Notes under the pieces: generated by a model | Told to the model about the DNA's origin: nothing | What the model saw: only the letters and a program-made list of their open reading frames with translations | Database searches by the model: none | Source of the DNA: Sistotremastrum niveocremeum HHB9708 | Lineage: Eukaryota; Basidiomycota; Agaricomycetes; Sistotremastrales; Sistotremastraceae | Direction: 5' to 3' | NCBI GenBank assembly: GCA_001630475.1 | Contig: KV419435.1 | Location: 1-21,962 of the forward strand | DNA: 21,962 nucleotides | Translations under genes and position numbers: made by a program | Shown here: positions 10,924 through 20,124 of the stretch, one piece after another | Position numbering within the stretch: the stretch's first letter is position 1 | Layout of the letters: every line of letters begins with the position of its first letter

Positions 10924-11207
10924 ATGGCAGTGGCGTGCAGTCTGCGTTGTGAGTCTATCTTTACTGTCTGATTCTGTTTGCTGATCAGTCGATCAGCGCA
11001 GACGTATTTGCGCGTGTCCAGGAACGGTGTCGACCCTGGTGATATCGTTATGCGGGACTACGCCAGTAGGACAACCAGTGAGTTCAGTATCAATTCGATC
11101 TCTTGTTGACTCATCATTCTCTTGGTTTCGCAGCCCCTTCCTTCAGAGTTGCGACCATGACGTCGTCTGCTATCCTCTGCCGGTCAGACTCTAGCCCGTC
11201 AAGATAA
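10924..11207 (+). CDS. Candidate small spliced gene, unknown protein
   Basis: No family recognised. Good splice signals occur at 10806-10861, 10949-10996 (GTGAGT..CAG) and 11078-11133 (GTGAGT..GCAG). Joining 10924-10948, 10997-11077 and 11134-11207 gives an open frame of 60 codons (59 aa) that stays in frame over both junctions. The frame is also open upstream to the start of its first exon at 10862, so the true start could lie further upstream; the exon before 10806, however, does not join in frame. The product would be small, basic and serine-rich, without a signal peptide or known motif. It could equally be a spliced non-coding RNA. Support is the TATA box, pyrimidine leader and consistent splice sites only. 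Confidence 0.25.
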
Positions 11208-11757
11208 CTCCTGGGCATAATCATTGCTTCGAATTCCCTATTGTACCTCTAGCATGCCTTGAGCTCGCTTCGGTGAGTAAACTCTCTTCCCTCTTCAATC
11301 GACGTCTCTGAACGTCGTTTCAGTTCTTGTATTCTCGCGTCGAGCTCAAACATACGACTTTTCGGAAGTGATGACATGTAGTCGGTCTACGAGCGTGTAT
11401 TTTATACTCCGAAGACGTGTGAAGGGTTTCAGCGGTGGTGAGGACATCCGGCATGGGAGGCAGTGGATAGTTGAATTGTAGGATGGCTAACTCTTGTATC
11501 ATAGTCTTGGAAAATTTGAAGTTTATGTGTTCGAAAATACCTCTCGTATGATTTGGCAAAATCGTATTACCGTGGCGTCTTTGGAGTACTGTGACACTGC
11601 GACACCGCCAGTCTTTCTACAGTCCCAGGATCAGTTCTTTCAATAAGTGTCATGGGATCGGAGGATATTCTGCCATGTTCCGTTGAGAACAAAACAAGTC
11701 CAAGGGTTGGGCAATTCTTCTTTCAATGGCACAGTTGAATCGGCTCGGCAGCGATCG
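11208..11757. other. Intergenic, possible 3' part of transcript A
   Basis: Another intron-like segment (GTGAGTAAAC at about 11274, ending TTTCAG at about 11324) suggests that the transcript from module A continues beyond 11207 as untranslated sequence. Otherwise only short frames without motifs are seen. Confidence 0.25.
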
Positions 11758-12275
11758 TCGATCGATGACTAGTTCAAGAAGTTGGGACCACAAGGAGAGA
11801 TTGTGTCAGTTCCGAAGATCAAGACGAAGACTCCTGTTCTTTCCGACGCCGTGATCAAAGTTGTCTTTGCAAAGTTACGCATGAGCATCTCGATCGTCGG
11901 AAGCAAATCCTGCCATCTGTCGATCGCCGATCCGATCGGACGGAAACTTCGGAACCGCTAGCGCTCCCTCGCTTCCGCTCCGGGGGACGCACGCGATCCT
12001 TCGGAAAGCTCTTCCGAGCTTCGACATCTTCCCCAATTTCGGAATTTCACAGCTTAGATGAATGCCTTCTTCATGCGGATCTGTCTCGATTTCAAGGACA
12101 CTCGATCTCGATCCGGATTTCTGCGTTCCGATCCCCTTCGACATTGCTTGGCACTCTTGTCAAATCGTGCGATCTCGGGAACTCGGGCTTCCTTCACTTG
12201 GAATGAAGGGGCTTATTTTTTCCTCTCGATCCGGTCATATTTGGGAGACGATCTCAAGCTCCAATACATCGATCT
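11758..12275. other. GATC-rich block upstream of a TATA box (copy B)
   Basis: There are about 17 GATC tetramers in about 520 bp, in contexts such as TCGATCGCCGATCCGATCGG. The block ends about 107 bp before a TATA box at 12382. A 184-codon plus frame (12058-12612) crosses it and the TATA box. The lack of stops there probably reflects the base composition rather than a protein. Confidence 0.45.
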
Positions 12276-12381
12276 CGACGCCAAGCCTTTCCTTCGGAAA
12301 ATCACACCCGACTCGTTCCTCGCAGTGACCTTCTCGGAAGAGCTCCATCTGAGACGTGCTAAATTTAGACCCGCAGCGCAG

Positions 12382-12389
12382 TATATAAG
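12382..12389 (+). promoter_or_regulatory. TATA box of module B
   Basis: TATATAAG is followed within 30-50 bp by C/T-rich repeats (CCCATCTAATCCCATCTATC), very like the leader after the TATA box at 20896. It suggests plus-strand transcription. Confidence 0.5.
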
Positions 12390-12507
12390 GACACCAGATA
12401 TGCTGAGATCTCCCCATCTAATCCCATCTATCCCCCTTTCTTGCATATTTCACCAACCCACCTTCCCCTCTTCTGGCTCTGTTCTGCTCTCAGTTGCCAA
12501 ATGTCAC

Positions 12508-12751
12508 ATGCCTCTTTACTGCCGTGTCGTTCTCGCTTGCTTCCGGAACGGGTTGTGGTGTTTCCTAGACCTCTGGATCGGTCGAGTTGGTCAAGATGTA
12601 CACCGTAAGTAATCCTTCCTCGCATCGTGAGGTTGCAGCTTGAACTGATATCTCTCCAGTTGACTTGTTTCCCCCCATACCGTGGTCGCGGGATCTGCAA
12701 GACGAGCGATGTGGGATGTGCGTACATTGGTCACCAGGTTCAGACAGTTGA
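12508..12751 (+). CDS. Candidate small spliced frame, unknown
   Basis: No family recognised. Joining 12508-12604 to 12660-12751 across a good intron (GTAAGT at 12605, CCAG at 12656-12659) gives 62 aa, rich in Cys and Trp. An alternative ATG at 12501 in another frame would stop right after the same junction. A second intron-like segment follows (GTAAGTCTC at 12759). The region is very likely transcribed and spliced, but a coding role is weakly supported. Confidence 0.2.
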
Positions 12752-13793
12752 GGGATATGTAAGTCTCTGTCTCCCTCTCTTAAAGATCTCATCGTCTAAT
12801 GCTTTTCTTTCAAGGTACTGCTTCCAGTAGATATGAGCTCTGATTCTGTTTGTGAATTGGACAAGTCAACGCGGATCTAGCGGCCGTCGTATGTTTTCAA
12901 AGTTATTGATATACGGAAGATCGCTAATTTTTTTAGAGGGATCGAGTACCTACACAAGCTTTGACAGGTACTTCAAGACAGCGTAGAGATGTTTATATAC
13001 TTAAATTTTGGATTAGTAGTAATAAATCATAGATTTTGATCGGATTTTGTGCCGCGGACTGATGAAGAGCATGCAATATCTACTGAGGTTTTTCATACGA
13101 CAACACACTGCTTCGATATCATAGAGGCGAAAGAATGGATCGAAAGAAATCAGTCAATATTTTTCATTTTATGTTAACGAGACACACGAAAGACGCAATA
13201 TGGTACCAAGCTGTAGAATCAACGATAGTACAGAGACGATCTGTATAATCTTCTCTATTCCAAGCGCTAGCTGTAAAGCAGAGACAGAGGTTCTTGGTGA
13301 TCCCGGTTTTTCTTCGGGGCGCAATCTCCTTGTGAGCCGCAGAGCAAAGCTTCAAAGTCTGCAAAAATCAACACGCTCAGTCATCTTCGGCACATATCCG
13401 TCATCGACATATAACACCAACATGGGTCTTATTCGCTGCGCCGGAATTCTGGGATAATGGCACGAGCGAAGAATCATTACATGCTGAGTTTGTGGACTGA
13501 ACAAGGCATCAGCTTGAGAAGATAGGCAGGGCAGAAAGCAAAACTCACGTTCGCTATGGGAAGATTAGTTGTGCACAAAGTCGTCATCGCGTACATGTGA
13601 TGCTGGAAGACCTTGAACACGGGATTTCTTGGACGCTCTGAGCTTCAGGCTTCCGGAATCTTCACAGGCACGTGGGTATGATATTGACGGTCCTCTCTGA
13701 CAGCTTTCATCACTTTGAGAGTTAGAAGTGATCAACGCCTCTTCTAGATGCAGGGATGACATAGTCATCGAAGAGAAGACGATGCTCAAGTAA
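12752..13793. other. Intergenic, no recognised gene
   Basis: AT-rich around 12900-13050. Only short frames are present. Minus-strand splice-like signals (GTGAGT complement near 13548) suggest the 3' part of a minus-strand transcript starting near 14160. No motif, repeat or RNA gene was recognised. Confidence 0.25.
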
Positions 13794-14156
13794 TCATTCG
13801 TCCTTCGGACGGTGCGTCGGTGGTTGATCATGTGTCATGGCAGAGGGAGAGGTCCAGGACGTAATATGGGATTGCGGGTGGATGGAGAGAGTGGAATCCG
13901 GCATTGAAATCGGGAGCCGAAGTGGTAGATGTAAATTCGGCCACATATAGACGGCGAAGCTAGGGCATGGTGCTGAGAGTGTGAATAGATGAGCTATGAT
14001 AGTCGATTATAGGATGAAAAAGAACGTACCATGATCAAGCCCTCCGCCCACTATCGTCCCTAAAGTCTCCAGCCCTCCTGGGCCAGGCGAATTCGCAGGC
14101 TCAGATATATCGTACGCGTCGACAGGTTGAGGCTCAGATTATTGAGGTGATAGCAT
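13794..14156 (-). pseudogene. Candidate minus-strand spliced frame with an early stop
   Basis: A minus-strand ATG at 14156-14154 lies about 30 bp downstream of a TATAAAAG (14195-14188). Joining 14156-14030 to 13972-13794 across a 57 bp GTACGT..TCAG intron gives a frame of 102 codons, open except for a TAA at codon 6 (14141-14139). The sequence after that stop is Pro/Gly-rich, with no known domain. It could be a decayed gene, a wrong start, or chance; a sequence error at the stop is also possible. Confidence 0.15.
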
Positions 14157-14187
14157 GGTGAGGCGATTTTGGTCTGATTCTGGATGT

Positions 14188-14195
14188 CTTTTATA
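14188..14195 (-). promoter_or_regulatory. Minus-strand TATA box
   Basis: The minus strand reads CCTATAAAAGACATCC. It is placed to drive a minus-strand transcript through 14156-13560, where splice-like signals in the same direction are seen. Confidence 0.4.
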
Positions 14196-15025
14196 GGGTC
14201 ACGGAGGTCGGTGTTCGAGTATTTGAGTATTCGACGACACGTCATCTGTAGTCACGGTGTCGAAGAACAGCGGGATCTACTTTTCTACTCTGTAGGGATC
14301 GACTGGGCGAACTTTAACATATATTATCATGATCAAGTAATGACTGACCTCTATAGCATGTGATACATCGATGACACAAACCAACTCAGAGCTGCGGCTC
14401 AGCTGCGAGATGAAGTTGCTTCTGGTTCTAGGCATCCCATTTGATTTTGAGAGCAACCTCTGGTTGAATTCTGGCGGGGGTTTCGACTGTCAGACCTGTC
14501 AAGCCTTATACGTGATTGAAAGCACGAATGATTTTTTTCTGGAGTCATCGCCGAGACTCGGAGAGAAGCATCAGGAAACGGCCCCCCCAAATGCACGTGT
14601 GACGTGACATAACAGGTATTTCACGTTTCATGTTTGTTTCCAGGGCTTTCGTCGGTCCTGCAATCGAGAATATAGAAATTTAGATGACGAAGGTCATCGG
14701 CTCGTAACGGGGATTTTGTGTCACTCGTCTCGCGCAAATGAAATCTAGCTGAGCTTGCGAGTCTGTATTCAAGACAGGGATATAAAACTGTCCCACTGGC
14801 ACATTGGCTAACAAGAGACGCTTCACGATAGAGCTTGCTCCGAGAGAAAACCGAACCTTCAACGGACAGAGGCGCTCGACCCCAATCACCACAACGCACT
14901 ATAATATCTCTTGCACAATACAACCTCTGACACTCCGGCTGAACTACCACTGCCTAATTATCCAAATGAGTTAGGGAAGCATGGGAGACTGAAGTAGAAA
15001 GCTCACCGTCCACGAGCTACACCTC
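14196..15025. other. Flank of the large transposon; minus-strand intron visible
   Basis: On the minus strand a well-formed 53 bp intron (GTGAGC at 15006, branch CTAAC, ATTAG ending at 14954) lies downstream of the transposon insertion. The sequence after it is open for about 109 codons (14621-14950, minus) but no family is recognised. It probably belongs to the transcript the transposon entered. Confidence 0.3.
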
Positions 15026-15104
15026 CTACCTGGCTACGAAGAATTCGATTGCCAGAGCATTGGTCGAGCAGCAAAGGAGGCTACAAAAGTTCGCATTGGT
15101 CCGC

Positions 15105-15130
15105 GTACTGTACTAATATGACAGGTCCGG
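15105..15130 (+). repeat. Left terminal inverted repeat
   Basis: It matches the reverse complement of 19555-19580 at 25 of 26 positions. It includes the likely target duplication (TA at 15106-15107, or GTAC at 15105-15108). Confidence 0.9.
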
Positions 15131-15210
15131 TTTGTCCCATGTCCCGAAGGACAAACCGGACCGGAAAAAATCGTCCTGTCCGTGTCCCGAGAGTGAAGTC
15201 CGCCGGGACA
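15124..15210. repeat. Left subterminal TGTCCC array with a perfect hairpin
   Basis: TGTCCC occurs at 15133, 15140 and 15183, its complement GGGACA at 15205, and TGTCCG at 15177. The 14 bp arms 15124-15137 and 15149-15162 (GGTCCGGTTTGTCC and its exact reverse complement) flank an 11 nt loop. Such arrays near transposon ends usually bind the transposase or host factors. Confidence 0.7.
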
Positions 15211-15462
15211 GAAACTGCGTGACGTCACAAACTGTGACAGCTCGCGTCTTGCTTCAAGGCTTCTTAGAGATCTCAGCGCAAGGACCAGCAAGGACGCGTT
15301 TAGGCAGCTTGGTGCTGCCTTTTCTATGACAAAGACTCGACTTGGTGTCGAGATCTTTACTCTGTGAGAAGCGAATCAACTTGGCGTTGTTCGTCGACTC
15401 GGATTTTGGGTGCAGGGGATGATCTATAGATTACCATGTACGCTGAACAAAAGAAATATGAT

Positions 15463-18400
15463 CTAATCTTCATCTGAATCACTGTTGTAGTCGCATCGAC
15501 ACCATTCGGCAGCTGTGTAACGCTGAGTAGGCTTTCTGGATCGAGTCCCTCGCCGAACATCTGCACGAGGTACTGACTCTGGCTCGGCCTTTGCTCCCCC
15601 CTTCCCATCGGCGACGTCTTCTTCATCGCTCAAATCCATCTCATCACAATCAATATCGTCTTCAATGTCTTCAAACCCGGGCACTTCGAAGTCATCCTCA
15701 TCATCAGAAAGCTCGTATTGCACCCGTTTCTTAGGCGGTGGTGCGTTCATGGCCTTCTTGATTGCCTTCTTGACACTCATGGACGAATCAAGATCCAGAA
15801 GATCGCTTCCGTCGTACTGCTCATCGTCCTCCGGAGTTTCGAGATCTTCAGGCGTTGGACCGGTAGGAATCGTAGCATCCCGTGGCGCCGTGATCTCGGC
15901 GTAAAAGTCAGGGTTGTTGATCTTCATATCTGACAAGGCTTCGCGAGCTTCAAAACTGGACAGAGAAGCATGGGAGAGGTTGAAATTGCCAGCCTGACAC
16001 ATCTCGAAAGCCTACTCGTGTCAGGTCTTGTTCATACCGTAAGCGTGAAAATCATACCTTCTTAACGAGTTCTTCATTGTTGATCACCCGATGGGCAGAC
16101 ACCATCCACTGTACACACCGGTCTCGCAGAACACCGACTCGCTTCTCCAGATGCACACCCTCAGGTGCTGTGCCGCCGTCGAGTTGGCGCATGGTATCGT
16201 CGACAACATCTTTGTGCGCACATCGTTGAATACTCAGCTTCAAGACTCTCTGGATACCGACATCGCAAGGCTGGAAGAGGCCCGTGCACCCCGCGGGAAC
16301 ATACATGACAATAATCCACGGATATTCTTTCTTCATCCAATCACGAAATTCTTGGGACCTGTGAACGCTCCAACAGTCGATCAACCACATGCATCTTTGC
16401 GTAGGACGCTTGTGTAGCCTCCTTTGGCGCTGAAAGTAAGGTACGAGAATGAGCTCGACGTAACGCTTCATCGTTAACAAAGTGGACCAGTAGGTATGAC
16501 CACCTGAATCGTATATGATGCCTATTTCATCGGCTTCATCACGAGATCGGGCCTTGGTAGAAGGCTGGGATTCCTTGGTCTTGCCCGCAAAGACGGCTTG
16601 AAAGGGGAGAGCTTCGCCTGAGGCTGAAACACCAACAACGAGGGTGAAGGCTCGCTTCTCCTCGGTCCCAAGCACATCGACCTGCTTGACCCCGCTCTCG
16701 TTCCAGGTCAGCTTTGGTCCCATGGCATATATGACTTGCGTTTGATCTGTATTGACTAGGAATGCACCGTCATCGATTGACGCCTCACGAATGGAGGCTG
16801 CCATTCGAAGGAATGCTTGCGATAAAATGTTGTCAACGTCCTCTGGAGTTTTCTGGGCAGCTCGAGTTCCACATCGGACAGACCACTTGAGTGTCTTCTT
16901 CAGGTATCGACGGACATATGGAATGGTGCATTTAAACTTTTCGCCGTTCTTGTTTGGCTTCTCAAAGATCTCAGGACACATGTTGGTCAAGATTCCGACC
17001 ATAATGCCTCGCACGGAATTGATATCGAGAGAAACACCAGTCTTTCGAATGTTCCCAAGTGTCAGACGAATTTTACTCGCAGCTGCTGGATATGATTCCT
17101 AATGTATGGGGGATTAGGCGAGATCGTTCCAGCAAAGACATGACTCACCAAGATATTCTTTCGCTTTGTCGACGCTCCTGGTTTGTTGCGTGCGGCAACC
17201 TCCTTCAGTACCGCATCTGTCCACACCCATTGATCTTTGATATCCTTCCGACGCCAGTCCGACAGTCGTTGCGCATGGAAGTTGCCAAAAATGCCCTTGC
17301 TTGTGTTTCGAAGTCGGGCAGCAATTTTGGCATGACACCAAGGTCGACCCTCTGCAGCAACGGCTTCCTCAATCATGATCCAGGTAAGTGGTGCATAATA
17401 TCGCTTGTTTCTTGCATTTTCCGCTCGCCGTTGAGCTCTAGTTCCGTTTGGATTGGCCTTACGGCCATTCGGATGTGTTTTCGTCTTTTCGGCTTCGAAC
17501 TGCAGATACGGGCGAGTCGCGTTGGCAACATCGTTTGGACTGGATTTCTTGGAATCAGAATCATCCACCGGATTCAATGTCTATTTGAGGAGTTAGCGAG
17601 GGAGAAGTTGCGTAAGGAACGACTCACTCGTATCGGCAACTTTTTAATCTTCCGTTTCGTGCCAGGCACCCTCTCTCCTTTCAAGACCTCGGCATCCTTT
17701 ATCTTCTCTCGTTGCTCTGCCTTTCGTACGCGATCGTATTCTCGAATATTGGCTCGGTTGGCTTGTCGGACGGCTTCCTGATGTGATTGCCATGTTGAGC
17801 GATCGTTCTTGTCTCGTTCAAAGCCTCGAGAGACTTGGGCCTGATATACATCTGACGAGACCTTTTGGAACGGTAATACAGGCTGTTTCAATTGTTTCTG
17901 AGACGACTGTGATGACGATTTGGATCCAAAACTGGTGACAGCAGGAGTGACAAAGTGAGCAAATGGGTTGTTGGAGGAGAGTGTCGGTTTGATATCTGAG
18001 GCTTTTGATTCTTTGTCGATTGGCACGGAGGTTTGTGTTTCAGTTTCTGTGATCCCGTTGTCGTCATGATCATCACACAATAGGTTCTCAGCGGCTGGCA
18101 GTGATGTCTAAGTAAAGTCAGCTCCAAAATCTTTGCTTCACTCTTGATAAACTGAACGTACCCAATCCAGAGTCATCTGTGCGAGTTCGTAACACAGTTT
18201 GATACGTTCGCACCCAATGTACGTGGCTCCTGATGACGCAAACAATGGAACCTGAGTTGGCAGGTAATGATGCAAAACGGCGTTGAACGCGAACAGACCA
18301 CAGGATGTGGCGTCAGTCTGTCTGCCCTTGTCCAACTTGGTGAGAGCGAATGGAGTCGACTCTTTCGAATGCTGATTAATCCACCACTGCAGTGCATCGT

Positions 18401-19307
18401 GTTCAGCAGCGCGAATCTCATTACCACGCGGATCTGCATAGGCCAGTGTGCGCTCTCGAAAATTGATCACATAGGCAGTGTAGTGATCACCGTTGATGTG
18501 CATGATACCACCAACACTCGTGATTTCACCATCGCTGACGTCCTGACCAACAGTTCGGATGTGCGAACAGCGGTTCGATGTTTGATATTCGTCGGGACGC
18601 TTGGATGCGAATATGATGGACTCGAGGAACTCGAGGTTGGCAATATGAAAGGGAATTGCAAGTGATCGGCTAGCTTTTCTCAGAAGATGATTTCCGAGTT
18701 CACAGAGCTGGTGGATGTTGCTGCCGGTGAGTCGTTCGTCGGACAAATATGTTGTCAGCTCGTACGCGGAGCCTAACGAACATGTAGGCCCTTGCAGTGA
18801 GCCAAGCCAACGGATCTTCTCCAACATTGTCTTCAGTTGACGGAGGGGCGGTTTGTCAATTCCTTTCTTCTGAGCATTGAGAACCTTCTGTTCCGACCAC
18901 CGAAGACTGCCACGCCATGAATCACGGTGCATACGGATAAGATTCAGTCCCTCCCAATACGTGATGATCCAGATTGGCAGCCGACGATGCCTACTTTTTC
19001 CGGCAATGTGGAGTGGCATGACTGAGTGCGATGAAGTGAGGATGTTGGGGTTTGTCTCGAGATAGTCTCGCAGTTCTTGAAGCAGTGTGAGAGAGGGCAC
19101 CGATAGGTCTGCGAGTTGATGCGTGCTTGATATTTTCTCGGGTGGCTCAGACGACATCCATTCGCGCCAAGGAACGCGAACATGTGGGTCTCTAGCAGGA
19201 GAAGGAATTTTATCGAGGAGTAAGAGACTACTGATAGAGGAATCATTTGAGTAGAGGAGGTCCTTGGGCACAAGGAATTTGACAAGCGGAGGCTGGTCCA
19301 CATCCAT
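15463..19307 (-). CDS. Ulp1-like protease / helix-turn-helix / DDE_1 transposase fusion protein
   Basis: Exons on the minus strand: 19307-18162, 18107-17628, 17580-17149, 17098-16058, 16011-15463. Introns are 54, 47, 50 and 46 bp, all phase 0, with GTACGT, GTGAGT, GTGAGT and GTATGA donors. The product is 1215 aa. Exon 1 is a C48 (Ulp1/SENP) cysteine protease with His275 (GDHYTAYVI), Asp292 (ADPRG), Gln330 and Cys336 (SCGLFAFN); Gln-Cys spacing is six, as in Ulp1. Next comes a charged linker with KRKIKK (533-538), then a helix-turn-helix-like region (about 604-653). The DDE_1 core has Asp804 (NTDQT), Asp927 (LIDCW) and Asp965 (QPCDVGIQR), with 37 residues between the last two. The tail (1086-1168) is very acidic, followed by RRGTRSRKP. 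It should cut and paste its own element in the nucleus. The protease may act on SUMO-like conjugates or process the polyprotein; which one is unknown. Confidence 0.88.
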
Positions 19308-19423
19308 TTTGGTGGAGGGCGAGTAAAAAGAACAAGGTGTATTATTGGTACAAATAATATAAAACTATCTACGAATGCCACTGTACGACAAGGACCCAAA
19401 CAAACAAAAGGACAACAAAACTT
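19308..19423 (-). promoter_or_regulatory. 5' leader and promoter region of the transposon gene
   Basis: About 115 bp separates the ATG at 19307 from the right-end array. The minus strand reads ATAGTTTTATATTATTTGTACC near 19344-19372, an AT-rich stretch that could act as a TATA element. The start context (CCAAAATGG) is good. The array of GGGACA motifs immediately upstream means that transposase binding could also repress this promoter. Confidence 0.35.
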
Positions 19424-19545
19424 TGTCCCGTTGTTGTCCCACGGGCTCTTGTCCCGATATCCCCGCCGCCGCCAAATTTTCCCTTGTCCGTTGTCCCAAC
19501 GGGTTTCGCCCAACCGCCGGAACGTCTCAAAAATGTCCGTGTCCC
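19424..19545. repeat. Right subterminal TGTCCC array
   Basis: TGTCCC occurs at 19424, 19435, 19450, 19492 and 19540, with TGTCCG at 19485 and 19534. The 12-mer TGTCCGTGTCCC (19534-19545) is identical to 15177-15188 in the left end and in the same orientation. It is likely a binding array for the element's transposase. Confidence 0.7.
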
Positions 19546-19554
19546 AAGGCTCAG

Positions 19555-19580
19555 CCGGACCTGTCATATTGGTACAGTAC
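19555..19580 (-). repeat. Right terminal inverted repeat
   Basis: It is the reverse complement of 15105-15130 with one mismatch. It includes the likely target duplication (TA at 19578-19579). Confidence 0.9.
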
Positions 19581-19719
19581 AAGCCTGGAGGAACTAAAGA
19601 CAGTTATAAAAACTCAAACGTCAGCCGAAGATAGACGAGTGTAGCGGAACAGTGAGACTCACATCACCAGCATCTCTTGGAGATTGCCTCCGAGAATCGT
19701 AGAGGACAAGCTGTAACAT

Positions 19720-20124
19720 TGTTGCGAACGTCAGATGATATCAATGTAGAGTGACTAAGTGTACGAAATACCTTTTGGACCTAAGCGCGTTCACAGATAT
19801 GGATCATGAATCGAATCAAGAAGCACGGATCCCGTAGGCGATGTTATTAAGCACGCGTCCAGATCCTCAGAAAAAGACAATAGGCGTAGACAATAGGTAG
19901 AAATAGATGGGGAAAAGATGGGAAAAGTCGAAGGAGAGCTCGTACTTTTGTACTCTCATGAACTCCACAAAAGTCAACGGAACGGTAGACCGGACGTATT
20001 TTTAGACAAAGTCTTGGCATCGGAACGAATCCACGATTGAGGGAATGAACAGGAAGAGCAAGAAAGAAGGCAAAAGGACATTCGAGCATGGAATGAAGGG
20101 GGAGGGCTCAAAAGAAGCGGCCAC
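19720..20124. other. Intergenic, no recognised gene
   Basis: Minus-strand splice-like signals continue to about 19780 (AAAAG/GTATTT), consistent with an upstream part of the transcript split by the transposon. No domain, repeat or RNA gene was recognised. Confidence 0.25.

Larger units (their letters stand above)
15108..19577 (-). mobile_element. 4.47 kb autonomous DNA transposon with a Ulp1-DDE fusion gene
   Basis: The window spans 15105-15130 and 19555-19580 are reverse complements over 26 bp with one mismatch (CTGTACTAATATGACAGG against CTGTACCAATATGACAGG). If the duplicated target is TA, as for Tc1/mariner/pogo elements, the element is 15108-19577. Because both edges read GTAC, a 4 bp GTAC duplication cannot be excluded. 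Beyond the terminal repeats the ends share TGTCCC/GGGACA arrays. One five-exon minus-strand gene fills the interior without any stop, so the copy looks recent and possibly active. The DDE_1-type core places it near pogo/Tigger, but the terminal CTGTAC and the protease are unusual for that group. Confidence 0.85.
15026..19719 (-). pseudogene. Possible host minus-strand small gene split by the transposon
   Basis: Removing the transposon leaves a minus-strand frame starting with ATG at 19719. Exon 19719-19663 gives 19 codons, then a GTGAGT..TTTAG intron (19662-19594), then an exon beginning TTCCTCCAGGCTTG at 19593 that continues, after the insertion point, from 15107 to a stop at 15028-15026. 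The frame holds across the intron and across the insertion point, giving about 50 aa of unknown function. The coding reading is weak. The inference that the insertion lies in a transcribed, spliced unit is stronger, because good introns lie on both sides. Confidence 0.2.

Noticed and set aside
12058-12612. 184-codon plus-strand frame
   Set aside because: It starts inside the GATC-rich block, runs through a TATA box at 12382 and ends just beyond a good splice donor; it is unlikely to be translated as one piece.
18267-18665. 132-codon plus-strand frame
   Set aside because: It is antisense to the protease exon, with no motif of its own.
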